A stretch of DNA of 64,000 nt from Halosimplex pelagicum (GTDB taxonomy: Archaea; Halobacteriota; Halobacteria; Halobacteriales; Haloarculaceae). Below the pieces are notes generated by a model. The model was not told the origin of the DNA, did not search any database, and worked only from the letters and a program-made list of their open reading frames with translations. Positions within the stretch are counted from its first letter, which is position 1, and each line of letters begins with the position of its first letter. The position numbers were made by a program, and so were the translations under genes. The DNA lies in contig NZ_CP058909.1 in the NCBI RefSeq assembly GCF_013415905.1, positions 1,550,001 to 1,614,000 on the forward strand, read 5' to 3'. This document shows positions 1 through 9,557 of the stretch, one piece after another.

Positions 1-143
1 CCGTGCCACTCCGCGAGCTCGGTCTGCGTCACGCCGTTCTTGTAGGCGATTGCCGCTAACAGCCGCTGTGTCGGCTTGCTCCCCTCGACGCTGTCGAGCG
101 CGTCCTGGAGCTCCCCCACGGAGATCTCTTCGAGATGATCCAT
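1..143 (-). CDS. Transposase-like N-terminal helix-turn-helix fragment (runs off window)
   Basis: The minus strand reads from an ATG at 141-143 off the left edge, giving about 47 residues. They begin MDHLEEISVGELQDALDSVE and continue with KPTQRLLAAIAYKNGVTQTE and ELAEWHG. This matches the N-terminal helix-turn-helix region I associate with haloarchaeal IS630-type transposases or related DNA-binding proteins. The catalytic domain and stop codon would lie outside the window, so completeness cannot be judged. No inverted repeat marking an IS end was found between the start codon and the tRNA at 350. An inactive or domesticated HTH protein is also possible. Confidence 0.55.
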   Translation of the reverse strand, partial: MDHLEEISVGELQDALDSVEGSKPTQRLLAAIAYKNGVTQTELAEWH

Positions 144-349
144 TACGTCTGCGTCGACTTCTGGGCAGAAATTTCTAACGGTCGTGTCTCTCTCGGGGTG
201 TGGTAGTTCGCCGGCGAGACGTGTGCCGCGTGATATGCCGAGTCCTGGCAGACTTTCGAGCGCCGTGTACTCGGTTCGAAGCACGTCAGGCAGCACTGCG
301 GGAACGGCTCCGTAGCGCGTCCGCTCCGGGAGTGAGAGGGTGGAAAAGT

Positions 350-421
350 GGGCCGGCGCGAATTCGAATCGCGGTTACGGCCACCCGAAGGCCGAAGGAT
401 ACCAAGCTACCCCACCGGCCC
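350..421 (-). tRNA. tRNA-Pro (anticodon CGG), no intron
   Basis: The reverse complement folds as a 72-nt cloverleaf. The acceptor stem is GGGCCGG/CCGGCCC (415-421 with 350-356). The D-arm contains GGGTAGCTTGGTATCC. The anticodon arm is CGGCC-TTCGGGT-GGCCG, which puts CGG at positions 34-36. The T-arm is CGCGA-TTCGAAT-TCGCG. CCA is not encoded. An A/T-rich stretch (GTTAAAAACGG on the minus strand, about 455-465) is placed like a TATA box. The rest of 144-527 holds nothing else I can support. Confidence 0.93.
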
Positions 422-527
422 GTGCTGGTAGCACCTGTAGAGAGACACTGGCCGTTTTTAACAGTTCCGAACCGCGGCCATCGCCCGACGGCGGGCGGCT
501 CGGAACCCGTCGACGCCGACGAACGGT

Positions 528-1124
528 TCAGTACTCGGTGAAGCCGTCGGTGTCGAGGTAGTTGTGCGCCACCGTGATCGCGTGGTCGGCGTGGAGCGCC
601 TGGGGACCGAGCCGCACGCGTCGGTCGGCCGCCTCGGCCAGCAGGTCGGCCTCGCGGTCGGTGAAATCGCGGTGGTCCGAGAGGACGAACACGGGGTCGG
701 ACGGCGGCTCGGCGTCGACGACGGGGTCGCCGTCCTCGTGGAGCTGGACGACGGTACCGTCGCGGGCGGCGGCGTCGAGAGTCGGCTCGAAGCCCCTGCG
801 GGTGAGCGAGACGCCGGGGGAGGTCTCGACGGGCTGGTGGCCGATGGCTTCCTCGCGTTCCTCCAGAGCGCCGCGGACGAGGGCGGCGGTCGAGCGCTCG
901 TCGGGGTTGAGCCGGCGCAGCTCGCGGCCGTCGAAGGTGACGGTGAACTCGTCGGCCAGCACGAGGTGGACCCGGACGGCCTCGCGGATGTCGTGCGAGA
1001 GGAAGAACGCGGAGGTGACGCAGCGACAGAGCACGTCGAGGCGGCCGGCGCCGCCGGCGATGTCGTCGAGCGAGAAGTCGGGGGTCGTCGGCGCGTCGTG
1101 GCCGAGGACGACGAACTGGCGCAT
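528..1124 (-). CDS. trmY: tRNA (pseudouridine(54)-N(1))-methyltransferase TrmY
   Basis: A 198-aa SPOUT-family methyltransferase. The family uses S-adenosylmethionine to methylate N1 of pseudouridine-54 in the tRNA T-loop, giving m1-pseudouridine in place of bacterial-type ribothymidine. The start [20 protein letters not shown] and the late segment [19 protein letters not shown], in the SPOUT cofactor-knot region, are typical of archaeal TrmY, and the length is normal for the family. The ATG at 1124 is the first start in frame and matches family N-termini. It sits just past tRNA-Pro on the same strand and is divergent from the gene at 1247. Confidence 0.92.
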   Translation of the reverse strand: MRQFVVLGHDAPTTPDFSLDDIAGGAGRLDVLCRCVTSAFFLSHDIREAVRVHLVLADEFTVTFDGRELRRLNPDERSTAALVRGALEEREEAIGHQPVETSPGVSLTRRGFEPTLDAAARDGTVVQLHEDGDPVVDAEPPSDPVFVLSDHRDFTDREADLLAEAADRRVRLGPQALHADHAITVAHNYLDTDGFTEY

Positions 1125-1246
1125 GGGGGAGGTGAGACGCGGTCGCGATATACCTCCGTCGAACTGGGGCGAGTGGGGGGTTCGCCGTCGCGGGCGGCCG
1201 GTCCCGCCGCGAAACCGTTTTGGCGTCGGCCTCGCGAGACGGGAGC

Positions 1247-1750
1247 GTGCATCCGCTGGTTCGACTCGTCGGCGTGGTCGCGCTGCTGGGCGTCCTCGGT
1301 GGGCTCTGCGTCCACTACGACGCTACCGCGCCGACCCACAGCCCGTACCCCGAGACCGAGGCCCTCGCCACGGACTACGGGAGCCACGTCGGCGAGGACA
1401 CGCTGCTGTTCGGGACGGTCCGGCGGGTCGACGCGGCCGCCGACCGGGCGACCATACGGGTCGACTCGGACGAGGGGACCTTCGAGATGACCGTCCACGG
1501 CTTCACCGAGCGCGTCCGGCCCGGCGGGGTCGTCCAGGTGTACGGCACCCTCGGTGAGGGGCGAATCGTCGACGCGTCCACCGTCGCGGTCGTCAACCCC
1601 GCGGGCGGGTCGAAGGGGTACAAGTACGCCGCGTCTGCGGTCGGCGCCCTGCTCGTCGTCGGGCTGTTCCTCCGCCGCTGGCGCGTGGACTGGCGATCGC
1701 TGACGTTCGAGGTGCGGGCGGACGACCGCGAGGTGCGCGCCGATGGCTGA
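1247..1750 (+). CDS. Small membrane protein with a predicted OB-fold-like extracellular domain
   Basis: About 167 aa from a GTG at 1247. An upstream in-frame TTG at 1220 would add nine residues but coincides with the expected TATA position (cgttttgg about 27 bases upstream), so GTG is preferred. A transmembrane helix (about residues 5-20) is followed by a beta-rich segment with [20 protein letters not shown] and [10 protein letters not shown], resembling OB-fold nucleotide or ligand-binding domains. A second helix ([15 protein letters not shown]) and a short basic or cytoplasmic tail follow. The end overlaps the next gene's ATG by 8 bases, so the two are probably cotranscribed. Function unknown. 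Confidence 0.7.
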   Translation: MHPLVRLVGVVALLGVLGGLCVHYDATAPTHSPYPETEALATDYGSHVGEDTLLFGTVRRVDAAADRATIRVDSDEGTFEMTVHGFTERVRPGGVVQVYGTLGEGRIVDASTVAVVNPAGGSKGYKYAASAVGALLVVGLFLRRWRVDWRSLTFEVRADDREVRADG

Positions 1751-2246
1751 CCTGCTGACGCACGTCCTCGCGGCCTACGTCGTCCTGACTGTCGCGAGCT
1801 GGCGGGTCGACCGGATCACGCCGCAGTGGGTCGCCGTGGGGATGTGCGGCGGCGCGATCCCGGACCTCGTGAAGGTCGACCTCGTCGTGGACTCGATGGC
1901 CGTCGAGGGCGCGCTCGGAGCGCCGTTCACTTGGAGCGCGGTGAGTACGCTGGGCGGCGTCGCCCTGGTCGCAGGTGCCATCGCGCTAGCGTTCGGGCCC
2001 CGGTACCGGCGACGGGCGTACGCGTATCTCGTCGCCGGCGGGGCGCTATCGCTGGTCCTGGACGGGCTCCGGGTGTACGCCGACGGCCGCGCGGGCCCGT
2101 GGCTCTACCCGGTCACCTGGTGGCGGCCGCCGACGCCGAGCCTCTACGTCACGTCGGACCCGCGCGTGCTCGTCGTGGCGGTCGTCGCCGCGGCCGCGGT
2201 GTTCGCCGCGAACCGTCGCTTCAGTCGGGAGCGAACGACGGAATAG
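1743..2246 (+). CDS. YdjM/LexA-binding-like membrane metal-dependent hydrolase family protein
   Basis: A 167-aa polytopic membrane protein starting [14 protein letters not shown], with an early histidine (THVLAAY) and a later GGAIPDLVKVD segment. This H...PD pattern is characteristic of the YdjM-type (PF04307) family of membrane-bound, predicted metal-dependent hydrolases. Four or so hydrophobic helices are visible. The start overlaps the preceding OB-fold-like gene by 8 bases, which indicates translational coupling. The gene converges on aglM. The substrate is unknown; the assignment rests on motif layout and topology. Confidence 0.65.
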   Translation: MADLLTHVLAAYVVLTVASWRVDRITPQWVAVGMCGGAIPDLVKVDLVVDSMAVEGALGAPFTWSAVSTLGGVALVAGAIALAFGPRYRRRAYAYLVAGGALSLVLDGLRVYADGRAGPWLYPVTWWRPPTPSLYVTSDPRVLVVAVVAAAAVFAANRRFSRERTTE

Positions 2247-2327
2247 GGTCCGGACCGGCGACCCGGACCGACCGGACGATCGGCGGACTCCCCACGTGGC
2301 CCGCCGCTCACCGCGTCGACCCGCCGT

Positions 2328-3626
2328 TCACCACGTCAGCCCGACGTACTCGATGCCGTCGCGACGCTCGATAATGTGGCGACCGTCGAGGACCAGCGGG
2401 GTCGCCATCGCGTCGAACTCCGAGTCGAGTGCGGCGAACTCGTCCCAGTCGGTGACCGCGACCGCCGCGCGGGCGCCCTCGAGCGCCTCCGCGGCGCTGT
2501 CGGCGTACTCGACCTCGATATCGGGGTAGTGCTCGTCGAAGCTCTCGGTCGCCACCGGGTCGTAGGCGACCACCTCCGCACCGCGCTCCTGGAGCCCCTC
2601 GATGACCGGCACCGCCCGCGTCTTCCGAACGTCGTCCGTCCCGGGCTTGAACGAGAGGCCCAGCACCGCGACCCGCTCGCCGGCCACGTCCGCCCGCTCG
2701 TCGAGCAGCCCGAGCAGGCGCTCGGGCTGCAGATCGTTCACCTCGACCGCGGCTTCGAGGACGGGCGGCTCGTAGCCCGCGTCGCGCGCGGCCGCGATGA
2801 TGGCGTTCGTGTCTTTTGGGAAACATGAACCGCCCCACCCGAGACCGGACCGCAGGAACTTCCCGCCGATACGGTCGTCCAGAGCGATGGCGTCGGCGAC
2901 CTCGTAGGCGTCGACGTCGAACTCCTTGCAGATGTTTCCGATGTCGTTGATGAGGGAAACCTTCGCTGCGAGGAAGCCGTTGTTGGCGTACTTGATCATC
3001 TCGGCCTCGCGGAGACCGGTCTCGACGACGGCGGCGTCGCTCTCGGCGACGAGCGGCGCGAACACGTCGCCGAGCGTGTCGTAGGCCGCGGGCTCGCGGG
3101 CGCCGAAGACGACCTTCTGGGGGTCGAGGAAGTCCTCGACGGCGGTGCCCATGCGGAGGAACTCGGGGTTCATCGCGACGTGGAAGCCCTCGCCGGCGGT
3201 CTTCCCCGACGCCTCCTCGATGGCGGGCGCGACGACCTCCTCGGTCGAACCGGGGACGACGGTGCTCTTGACGACGACGAGGTGGTCGTCGTCTTTCTCC
3301 GCGAGCGCCTCGCCGAGCGAGGCGGCGCCGGCCTCCATGTAGGCCAGGTCGATGGCGCCGTCGGCCTCGGAGGGGGTCGGCAGCGCGAGGAAGGTCACGT
3401 CCGTCTCGCGGACGGCGTCGTAGTCGGTGGTCGCCCGGAGGGTGTCGCCGGCGTGTTCGGCCACGAGGTCGGCGAGGCCGGGCTCGTGGATCGGCGACTC
3501 CCCGTCGTTGATCGCGGCGACGATGTCCTCGTCGACGTCGACGTTCGTCACGTCGTGCCCCAGGTCGGCCAGACAGGCGGCGACCGTCGTCCCGACGTAG
3601 CCGCTGCCCACGATGCTGACGTGCAT
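2328..3626 (-). CDS. aglM: UDP-glucose/GDP-mannose dehydrogenase family protein (AglM-like)
   Basis: 432 aa. The N-terminal Rossmann fold has [20 protein letters not shown] (about residues 7-26). The middle carries the catalytic cysteine in [10 protein letters not shown] (Cys268) and [20 protein letters not shown]. The C-terminal UDP-sugar binding domain includes [14 protein letters not shown]. The family oxidises UDP-glucose (or a related UDP-hexose) to the UDP-uronate with two NAD+ and supplies hexuronic acids for S-layer and archaellin N-glycans in haloarchaea (AglM in Haloferax). Length and motifs are complete. Exact sugar specificity is inferred. Its upstream region is the divergent space that holds the first structured repeat. 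Confidence 0.9.
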   Translation of the reverse strand: MHVSIVGSGYVGTTVAACLADLGHDVTNVDVDEDIVAAINDGESPIHEPGLADLVAEHAGDTLRATTDYDAVRETDVTFLALPTPSEADGAIDLAYMEAGAASLGEALAEKDDDHLVVVKSTVVPGSTEEVVAPAIEEASGKTAGEGFHVAMNPEFLRMGTAVEDFLDPQKVVFGAREPAAYDTLGDVFAPLVAESDAAVVETGLREAEMIKYANNGFLAAKVSLINDIGNICKEFDVDAYEVADAIALDDRIGGKFLRSGLGWGGSCFPKDTNAIIAAARDAGYEPPVLEAAVEVNDLQPERLLGLLDERADVAGERVAVLGLSFKPGTDDVRKTRAVPVIEGLQERGAEVVAYDPVATESFDEHYPDIEVEYADSAAEALEGARAAVAVTDWDEFAALDSEFDAMATPLVLDGRHIIERRDGIEYVGLTW

Positions 3627-3675
3627 TGACCGATGGGTTGGCCACCCCAGGTCTTCAGGATTCGGATCGGTACGG

Positions 3676-4284
3676 GACCGCGTTCGATTCGATGTGCTCG
3701 TTTATGGGTTGTCTCTGTTGGACGAGTCGTGGAAGGAAGTCGAACGACAGCGACCGCACTCGACGGGTACTGCAGGCGATGAAAGCCCTCGCCGCGCTCG
3801 CTAGCCGGAGTCGCGACCGCAGGGAACGGTGAACGATGAAAGCCATCGCCGCGCTCGCGGTCGCTGAGCGGGATATCCGCGCTCTCGGCACCGCCCGCGC
3901 GGATAGTGGCCCGCTCAGACGACCACGCAAGCGCGAGCGCGCCTCGCCCTTTCAGTCCGCCAGGACCGCAACCACAAACCGCCCCGCACAGCGACCGCAG
4001 ACGGCCACGAGCCTCCCCAGCCGATTCGCTCCGTCACTCCGTTCCCCTCGCTCATCCCTCGCGCGACTGTTTCGAGCGGCCCGCCAGGAGGCGGGCACGC
4101 TCGACAGCACGCGCCAACCGCTACCGCACCACTACCCGCAACCGCAATAGCCGTCACCTGCAGATAGCATCCGGCGCCGCAGGCGCCGGTTCACCGCTCG
4201 CGCCGACGGCGCGAGCGGCCTTTTTCACCCATGTTTTTGCCGGAGGGGTGGGCCCGGTTGCCCACCCCTCCGGGAAAAAGATGG
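3676..4284 (+). repeat. Mosaic structured intergenic repeat, copy A (complete)
   Basis: This fills most of the 780-bp divergent space between aglM and the MoxR gene. In order: a 5' block (about 3676-3717, shared with copy B); two units starting atgaaagcc at 3779 and 3836 (57-bp spacing); a hairpin at 3864-3918 (CTGAGCGGG...CCCGCTCAG with inner ATCCGCG/CGCGGAT); a C/A-rich stretch; a hairpin at 4073-4103 (CGAGCG-CCCGCC-agga-GGCGGG-CGCTCG); and a tail of three stem-loops at 4171-4189, 4194-4218 (followed by ccTTTTT) and 4241-4272 (13-bp perfect stem). Short frames crossing it are not convincing proteins. No terminal inverted repeats or target duplications were recognised. Confidence 0.85.
4194..4225 (+). 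terminator. Intrinsic-terminator-like stem-loop with T-run in repeat A
   Basis: CCGCTCGCGCC-gac-GGCGCGAGCGG forms an 11-bp perfect stem followed by cc and TTTTT (4221-4225). That is the form of a factor-independent terminator on the plus strand. No plus-strand gene lies just upstream; the only sequence that could be read into it is the repeat itself. It may therefore end a transcript of the repeat or insulate the MoxR promoter. The third stem-loop (4241-4272) has its T-run on the 5' side, so it is not a classic terminator. Confidence 0.5.
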
Positions 4285-4408
4285 GGAACAAACGTTACTT
4301 ATCTCCGGCCGTAAGCCATGATACCGAACGTCCCGTGGGACGCCGTCCCACTCCCCGGTCGCCGCCGTCGCCTCCGCGCTCGGCGGCGCGTCGGAGCCGT
4401 AGCCACCA

Positions 4409-5377
4409 ATGACAGATACAGACACCCCAGTCTCCGGTCGCCAGGAGAGCACGGTCGAAGACGTAGACGACGCCCAGGCGGTGGTCTCGCGGGTCGTCGA
4501 CAACGTCGAACAGGTGATCGTCGGCCACCACGGCGAGATCGAGCACATCCTCACCGCCCTGCTCGGGCGCGGGCACATCCTGCTGGAGGACGTGCCCGGC
4601 GTCGGCAAGACGATGCTCGCCAGGGCCGTCTCCCGGTCGTTCGACGGCTCGTTCAAGCGCGTCCAGTTCACGCCCGACCTGCTCCCTTCGGACGTGACCG
4701 GCGTCAACGTCTACAACCAGCAGACCGAGACCTTCGAGTTCCGCCCCGGCCCCGTCTTCGCCAACGTCGTCCTCGGCGACGAGATCAACCGCGCACCGCC
4801 GAAAACGCAGTCGGCGCTGCTCGAAGCGATGGAGGAAGACCAGGTGACCGTCGACGGGGAGACCCACTCGCTGCCCCATCCGTTCACCGTCATCGCGACC
4901 CAGAACACCGTCGAACGCGACCGCACGTACGAGCTGCCGATGGCCGAACTCGACCGCTTCATGAAGAAGCTCCACCTGGGCTACCCCGGTCGCGACGAGG
5001 AGACGGAGATGCTGGACCGGATGGTCGGCCACCACCCCATCGACGAGCTCAAATCTGTGGCGACGCTGGACGACCTCCGCCGCGCCCGGGAGACGGCGGC
5101 GAACGTCACCGTCGAGGAGAGCGTCCGCGCGTACGTGACGCGCCTGTCGCAGTTCACCCGCCGTCACGCCGAACTCGGCGTGAGTCCGCGGGGCGGCCTC
5201 GCAGTGCTGCGCGCGGCCCAGGGTCGGGCGATCCTGGAGGGTCGGGCCTACGTCATCCCCGACGACGTGCAGACCGAGGCCGAGGTCGTCTTCCCGCATC
5301 GCATCCGGACGAGTACGGACGAGACGACGCCGCGGGCCGTCGTCGAGAACGCGCTCGAATCCGTCCGCGTCGAGTGA
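4409..5377 (+). CDS. MoxR-family AAA+ ATPase
   Basis: 322 aa, normal length for MoxR. Walker A is in EDVPGVGKTML (GVGKT at residues 64-68), Walker B/sensor in LGDEINRAPPKTQSALLEAM (about 123-142), and FTVIATQNTVERDRTYELPM precedes the arginine-finger and lid region. MoxR proteins act as chaperone-like ATPases often paired with von Willebrand or DUF58 proteins. The gene is first in an operon with the DUF58 and transglutaminase genes; its TGA shares one base with the next ATG (TGATG). A TATA-like ttacttat near 4292-4300 implies a leader of roughly 85 nt that holds a small hairpin (GTGGGACgccGTCCCAC). Confidence 0.92.
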   Translation: MTDTDTPVSGRQESTVEDVDDAQAVVSRVVDNVEQVIVGHHGEIEHILTALLGRGHILLEDVPGVGKTMLARAVSRSFDGSFKRVQFTPDLLPSDVTGVNVYNQQTETFEFRPGPVFANVVLGDEINRAPPKTQSALLEAMEEDQVTVDGETHSLPHPFTVIATQNTVERDRTYELPMAELDRFMKKLHLGYPGRDEETEMLDRMVGHHPIDELKSVATLDDLRRARETAANVTVEESVRAYVTRLSQFTRRHAELGVSPRGGLAVLRAAQGRAILEGRAYVIPDDVQTEAEVVFPHRIRTSTDETTPRAVVENALESVRVE

Positions 5378-6396
5378 TGCGGCTGACACGCAGAGGCTAC
5401 GGCGTCCTGGGCGTGGTCGTCCTCGCGGAGGCGCTGGCGATCACCTACGGCGCCCGCGCGCTCAACGCCGTCGCCGCGCCCGCCGTCGTGGTCCTGCTGG
5501 CCTCGGCGGTCCAGCTGTGGCGCACGCCGGCGCCGACGGCCGAGCGCGACCGCGTCCCGGCCGGCTTCCCCGGCGACACCCGCGAGGTGACCGTCGACGT
5601 CGACGGCGGCGGCGTCGCCGAGATCGACGAGACCGTCCCCGAGGGGCTCGACGCCGACGGCGCCAGCGCCGAGGCGTCGCTGCCGACGGCGTTCACGTAC
5701 TCGCTGACCTGCGTCGAGCGGGGCCGTCACAAACTGGGGCCGCTGGAGGTCCGGGTCCGGGACATGCTCGGGCTGGTCGAGCGGACCAGCCGCGCCGGGT
5801 CGACGACGCGCGTGCTCGTCTACCCGCCGGTGTACCAGGTCGCGGGCCGGGACGCGATCCTCCGGCACGTCCTCGAACGCTCGGAGGTCGAGCGCCAGGA
5901 GTTCGACTCCATCCGCGAGTACGCGCCGGGCGACCCGCTGCGGGACGTCCACTGGAAGTCGACGGCGAAATCCCCCGACGATATCTACGTCACCGAGTTC
6001 GCCGACAACCGCGTCGAGGACGACGACGTCACCATCGCGGCGGTCGGCGACGCGGGATCGATCGACGAGATGGCGGCGGCGGCCGCCAGCGTCGCCGTGA
6101 TGGCGCTGGACGCGGGCCTGGCCGTCGAACTCCTGCTCCCCGACGCCCACGTCCGGCTGGGCCGGGGCGACGGCCACCGCCAGCGGCTGCTCGCCACGCT
6201 CGCCGAGACGAACACCGACTTCACCTCGCCGTTCCAGACGTACGCCCTCGACGACGACGTGCTGGCCGACGCCGACGTGGTGGTCCGGAGCACCGCCGAC
6301 GGCGTCACCCTCGCCTTCGGCGCCGACGAGCGCGACTTCGAGGATGTCACGGCCAGCCGTGAGAACCCGCTGTCCGCCCGGGGGGTCGGGTCGTGA
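5377..6396 (+). CDS. DUF58 domain protein, membrane-anchored, MoxR partner
   Basis: 339 aa. Two N-terminal hydrophobic helices (GVLGVVVLAEALAITYG and ALNAVAAPAVVVLLASAVQL) are followed by a domain with EFDSIREYAPGDPLRDVHWK (about residues 181-200), the DUF58 signature, and a von Willebrand-A-like C-terminal half. The family has no assigned enzymatic activity. It recurs with MoxR and TgpA-type transglutaminases in operons thought to assemble or process envelope components. It starts within the MoxR stop codon and ends in a GTGA overlap with the next gene, so the three are translationally coupled. Confidence 0.88.
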   Translation: MRLTRRGYGVLGVVVLAEALAITYGARALNAVAAPAVVVLLASAVQLWRTPAPTAERDRVPAGFPGDTREVTVDVDGGGVAEIDETVPEGLDADGASAEASLPTAFTYSLTCVERGRHKLGPLEVRVRDMLGLVERTSRAGSTTRVLVYPPVYQVAGRDAILRHVLERSEVERQEFDSIREYAPGDPLRDVHWKSTAKSPDDIYVTEFADNRVEDDDVTIAAVGDAGSIDEMAAAAASVAVMALDAGLAVELLLPDAHVRLGRGDGHRQRLLATLAETNTDFTSPFQTYALDDDVLADADVVVRSTADGVTLAFGADERDFEDVTASRENPLSARGVGS

Positions 6397-8642
6397 GCAC
6401 GGAGACGCGCGCGGCCGACGCCGCGCTCGACCTGGAGGGGCTCGACCCGGTCAGGGCCGTCGCGCTCGGCGGGATCGGCCTGCTGATCGCGGCCTACGGC
6501 TCCGTCTTCTATCGGTTCATCGACGTGACGGGCGAGCCGCTGGCGTTCGTGGTCCTCGGGGCGGCGACGCTGGGGGCGGCGACGCTGCTCGCGCGGTCGC
6601 TACGGCTGCGCTGGGCGGCGTTCGTCGCGGTCGGGCTGCTGGCGACCGGACTGACGCTGTACATCTTCAGCCTGCCGCGCCAGCCGCCGCTGGTCCCGCT
6701 CGTGACCGACGCGGTCGCGCTGATGACCGGCCGGTCGCTGCTGCAGGTGACCAACGTCGACCTGTGGGTGCTCGGCGTCGCGCCCGGCCCGCTCTTTCTG
6801 ACGTGGTATCTGGCCGTGCGCCGGCGCTACGTCGGCGGCGTCGTCGCGGGCGGGGCGACGCTGGGCTTCCTCGTGTTGACCGGCGACGCGTCGAACGTGA
6901 CGACGCTCGTCGGCGTCGTCGGCGGCATCGTCGCGGTCGCCGTCGGCGACATGGACCGGCGGGGCGACTCCCTGCGGGCGGCCGAGCCGCTGGCGGTCCT
7001 GCTGGCGGCGCTCATCCTCCTCTCGGCGGTCGCGCCGGTCGTGCCCGCCGGCCCCTCGCGGACCGCCGACACCTGGTCGAGCTTCCAGACCGGCGGCCCG
7101 GGCGGCACGGTCGAGGCGAACCTCGTCGAGGCCGACAGCCAGCTGGGCATCGCGGGCAACCTCTCGCTGTCGCCGGAGGTGCGGTTCCGCGTCGAGAGCG
7201 ACACGGAGTCGTACTGGCAGATCGGCAGCTACGACCGCTACACCGGCGACGGCTGGATCCGCACCGGCAGCAGCTACTCCTACAACGGTCGCATCCAGGG
7301 GCCACCCGGCCAGAGTCGGACGGTCGACCAGACCTACACCGCCATCGACGAGATCGGCGTCCTGCCGGCGGCCTGGAAACCCGTCGAGGTCGGGGGGAGC
7401 GTGTCCGACCGGGCGCGCGTGACCGACCTCGACGGGCTCGAACTCGACGGGTCGCTGGCGAGCGGCGAGCGCTACAGCGTCACCAGCCGCGTCCCCGTCG
7501 CGAGCGCGCGCGACCTGCGGTCGGCCGGCACCGACTACCCCTCGGCCGTCGCCGAGCGGTTCACGCGGCTGCCCTCCAGCACGCCCGACCGCGTCGCCGA
7601 GCGGACCGAGCGGATCACCGCTCGCGCCGACAGCCCCTACGCGACCGCGCGGGTCGTCGAGCGGTGGCTGGAGAACAACAAGAACTACTCGCTCGACGTG
7701 GACCGGCCCCGCGGGAACGTCGCCGACGAGTTCCTCTTTGAGATGGACGCCGGCTACTGCACCTACTTCGCGACGACGATGGCCACGATGCTCCGGTCCC
7801 AGGACATCCCGGCGCGGATGGCCGTCGGCTACACGTCCGGCGAGCGCGTCGCCGAGGACGAGTGGGTCGTCCGCGGCTACGACGCCCACGCCTGGGTCGA
7901 GGTGTTCTTCCCCGAGGTGGGCTGGGTGCGCTTCGACCCGACCCCCGCCGGCCCGCGGGAGGCCACCGAGCAGGGCGAACTCGCCGAGGCCCGCGAGGAC
8001 AACCGCACCGACGTGGACACGAACGACACCGGCTCCGGCGAGTGGACGCCGACCCCGACGGCCACCCCCGCGCCGCTCACCCCGCGAGCCGAGCAACCCG
8101 TGCAGGAGGCCCCCGGCCGGGTCACCGTCCCCGACCGGATCACCCGTCCCGGCGGCGGCCCCACAGGTAACGTGACCGTCTCCGGCCCGACCATCACGCG
8201 CCCGCCGACCGACCCGCCCGGCGGCGGCGACGACGGGAGCGACGACGGCGCCGCCGGACCGTTCGGCGGCCAGCCGCCCACCCGCGCGGAGGCGACGCTG
8301 TCGGTCATCGTCCTGGTCGGCGCCGTCGTCGCGCTCCGGCGGACGGGCGTCACCGGCCGGGTCTACCGGGCGGTGTGGCTGCGCTACCAGCCGACGAAAG
8401 ACCCCGCTACCGACGCCGAGCGGGCGTTCGACCGCCTGGAGTACCTCCTCGCCGAGCGCCATCGCCCGCGCCGCCCCGAGGAGACGCCGCGGCAGTACCT
8501 CGCTTCCGTCGGCGCCGACGAGCGGGCCGCCCAGGTCGCGGCCGTCCGCGAACGCGCGAAGTACGCCGGCCGGGTCACCCGCGAGGAGGCCGACGAGGCG
8601 GTCGACCTGGTCGACGACATGGTCGGCTGGCGCGGCGCCTGA
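6393..8642 (+). CDS. TgpA-type transglutaminase-like membrane protein (DUF3488-transglutaminase-DUF4129)
   Basis: 749 aa from a GTG overlapping the DUF58 stop. About six N-terminal transmembrane helices (DUF3488-like) lead into an extracytoplasmic region. It carries a transglutaminase-like fold with the full catalytic triad: Cys456 in AGYCTYFATT, His499 in YDAHAWVEVF and Asp515 in VRFDPTP. A Pro/Thr-rich linker, one more transmembrane helix (AEATLSVIVLVGAVVAL) and a cytoplasmic DUF4129-like tail follow. It probably acts on surface proteins or peptides in partnership with the MoxR and DUF58 products; substrates are unknown. An intact triad suggests an active enzyme. Confidence 0.88.
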   Translation: MSTETRAADAALDLEGLDPVRAVALGGIGLLIAAYGSVFYRFIDVTGEPLAFVVLGAATLGAATLLARSLRLRWAAFVAVGLLATGLTLYIFSLPRQPPLVPLVTDAVALMTGRSLLQVTNVDLWVLGVAPGPLFLTWYLAVRRRYVGGVVAGGATLGFLVLTGDASNVTTLVGVVGGIVAVAVGDMDRRGDSLRAAEPLAVLLAALILLSAVAPVVPAGPSRTADTWSSFQTGGPGGTVEANLVEADSQLGIAGNLSLSPEVRFRVESDTESYWQIGSYDRYTGDGWIRTGSSYSYNGRIQGPPGQSRTVDQTYTAIDEIGVLPAAWKPVEVGGSVSDRARVTDLDGLELDGSLASGERYSVTSRVPVASARDLRSAGTDYPSAVAERFTRLPSSTPDRVAERTERITARADSPYATARVVERWLENNKNYSLDVDRPRGNVADEFLFEMDAGYCTYFATTMATMLRSQDIPARMAVGYTSGERVAEDEWVVRGYDAHAWVEVFFPEVGWVRFDPTPAGPREATEQGELAEAREDNRTDVDTNDTGSGEWTPTPTATPAPLTPRAEQPVQEAPGRVTVPDRITRPGGGPTGNVTVSGPTITRPPTDPPGGGDDGSDDGAAGPFGGQPPTRAEATLSVIVLVGAVVALRRTGVTGRVYRAVWLRYQPTKDPATDAERAFDRLEYLLAERHRPRRPEETPRQYLASVGADERAAQVAAVRERAKYAGRVTREEADEAVDLVDDMVGWRGA

Positions 8643-8735
8643 GCCGCGGAGTGGGCGCCGGCCGAGTCGTCGGGCGGCGCGGTCCCCGGCGTCGGGATCG
8701 CCGTCGGGCGGCGACCGTGGGAAGTCCCGACAGTG

Positions 8736-8742
8736 TTTAATA
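8736..8742 (+). promoter_or_regulatory. TATA box for the mini-ORF / aSUI1 transcript
   Basis: TTTAATA, centred near 8739, lies about 27 bases before 8766. Transcription would start almost at the ATG of the mini-ORF (8768), not at aSUI1 (8859), which is more than 90 bases farther on. It is the only convincing TATA element between the preceding operon and aSUI1. Confidence 0.55.
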
Positions 8743-8767
8743 GGTCGATTTCGTAGGCGGATGCGTA

Positions 8768-9152
<385 letters not shown>

Positions 9153-9287
9153 CCACCCTCGTGGTCCCGTAAGCGCGGACGGATAGCACGTTTTGGCCCG
9201 TCTCTCGGGTCCGGTCGTTCGTTTCTCGCCAGCGGCTCGCTCGTTTCGAGGTATGAGTCGAGCAGTGGTGTCCGGTCGAGCTAGCTT

Positions 9288-9508
9288 GGAAGGGAGTCGA
9301 CCGACGGCGACCGCGCTCGGCGGCATGCGATGAACGCCCTCGACGCGCTCGCGGTCGCTGTCCCCGAAAATTCCGATTTTCGGGATCGGGCGAGAGCCTC
9401 GCTCTCTCGAACCAAGCGGGAGATCCGCGCTCTCGGCACCGCCCGCTCACGGCACGGCCGTTCGCTTCGAGGCGCTGGCGACGAGGAAACCGCGGCGGGA
9501 AAAAGATG
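9288..9508 (+). repeat. Mosaic structured intergenic repeat, copy D (partial)
   Basis: This lies in the 405-bp gap between aSUI1 and hel308. The opening ggaagggagtcgaccgac aligns with 3731 onward in copy A. One atgaacgccctcgacgcg unit (9330) follows, then two extra hairpins: CCCGAAAAT-tccg-ATTTTCGGG (9363-9384) and GAGAGC-ctc-GCTCTC (9392-9406). A shortened block agcgggagatccgcgctctc and a tail remnant ending gcgggaaaaagatgg complete it. The central C/A-rich block and the GCCCGCC hairpin are missing. The remaining 9153-9287 shows no feature I can support. Confidence 0.75.
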
Positions 9509-9557
9509 GGAGCCGGTCCCGACAGTTTAAATCACGGAGCGCACTACCACGCTCGTA

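Noticed and set aside
350-421. tRNA-Pro 3' end as an integration (att) site for an element on the left
   Set aside because: A transposase-like gene is nearby, but no duplicate of the tRNA 3' end, integrase or element boundary is visible within the window.
3655-3930. Short ORFs in repeat A (and similar ones in B and C) as ordinary genes
   Set aside because: They lie inside a dispersed repeat, differ in start and frame among copies and have Arg/Ala-rich shadow composition. Only the shared minus-strand repeat frame is worth testing, and it is reported as a finding.
4241-4272. Third stem-loop of the repeat tail as an intrinsic terminator
   Set aside because: The T-run lies 5' and the A-run 3' of the stem, the reverse of a terminator on the plus strand, and the minus strand has the same layout.
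4318-6396. Long frame that would fuse extra sequence to the DUF58 gene
   Set aside because: It overlaps MoxR out of frame for its first 350 codons and is Arg/Pro-rich there. The ATG at 5377 with TGATG coupling is the credible start.
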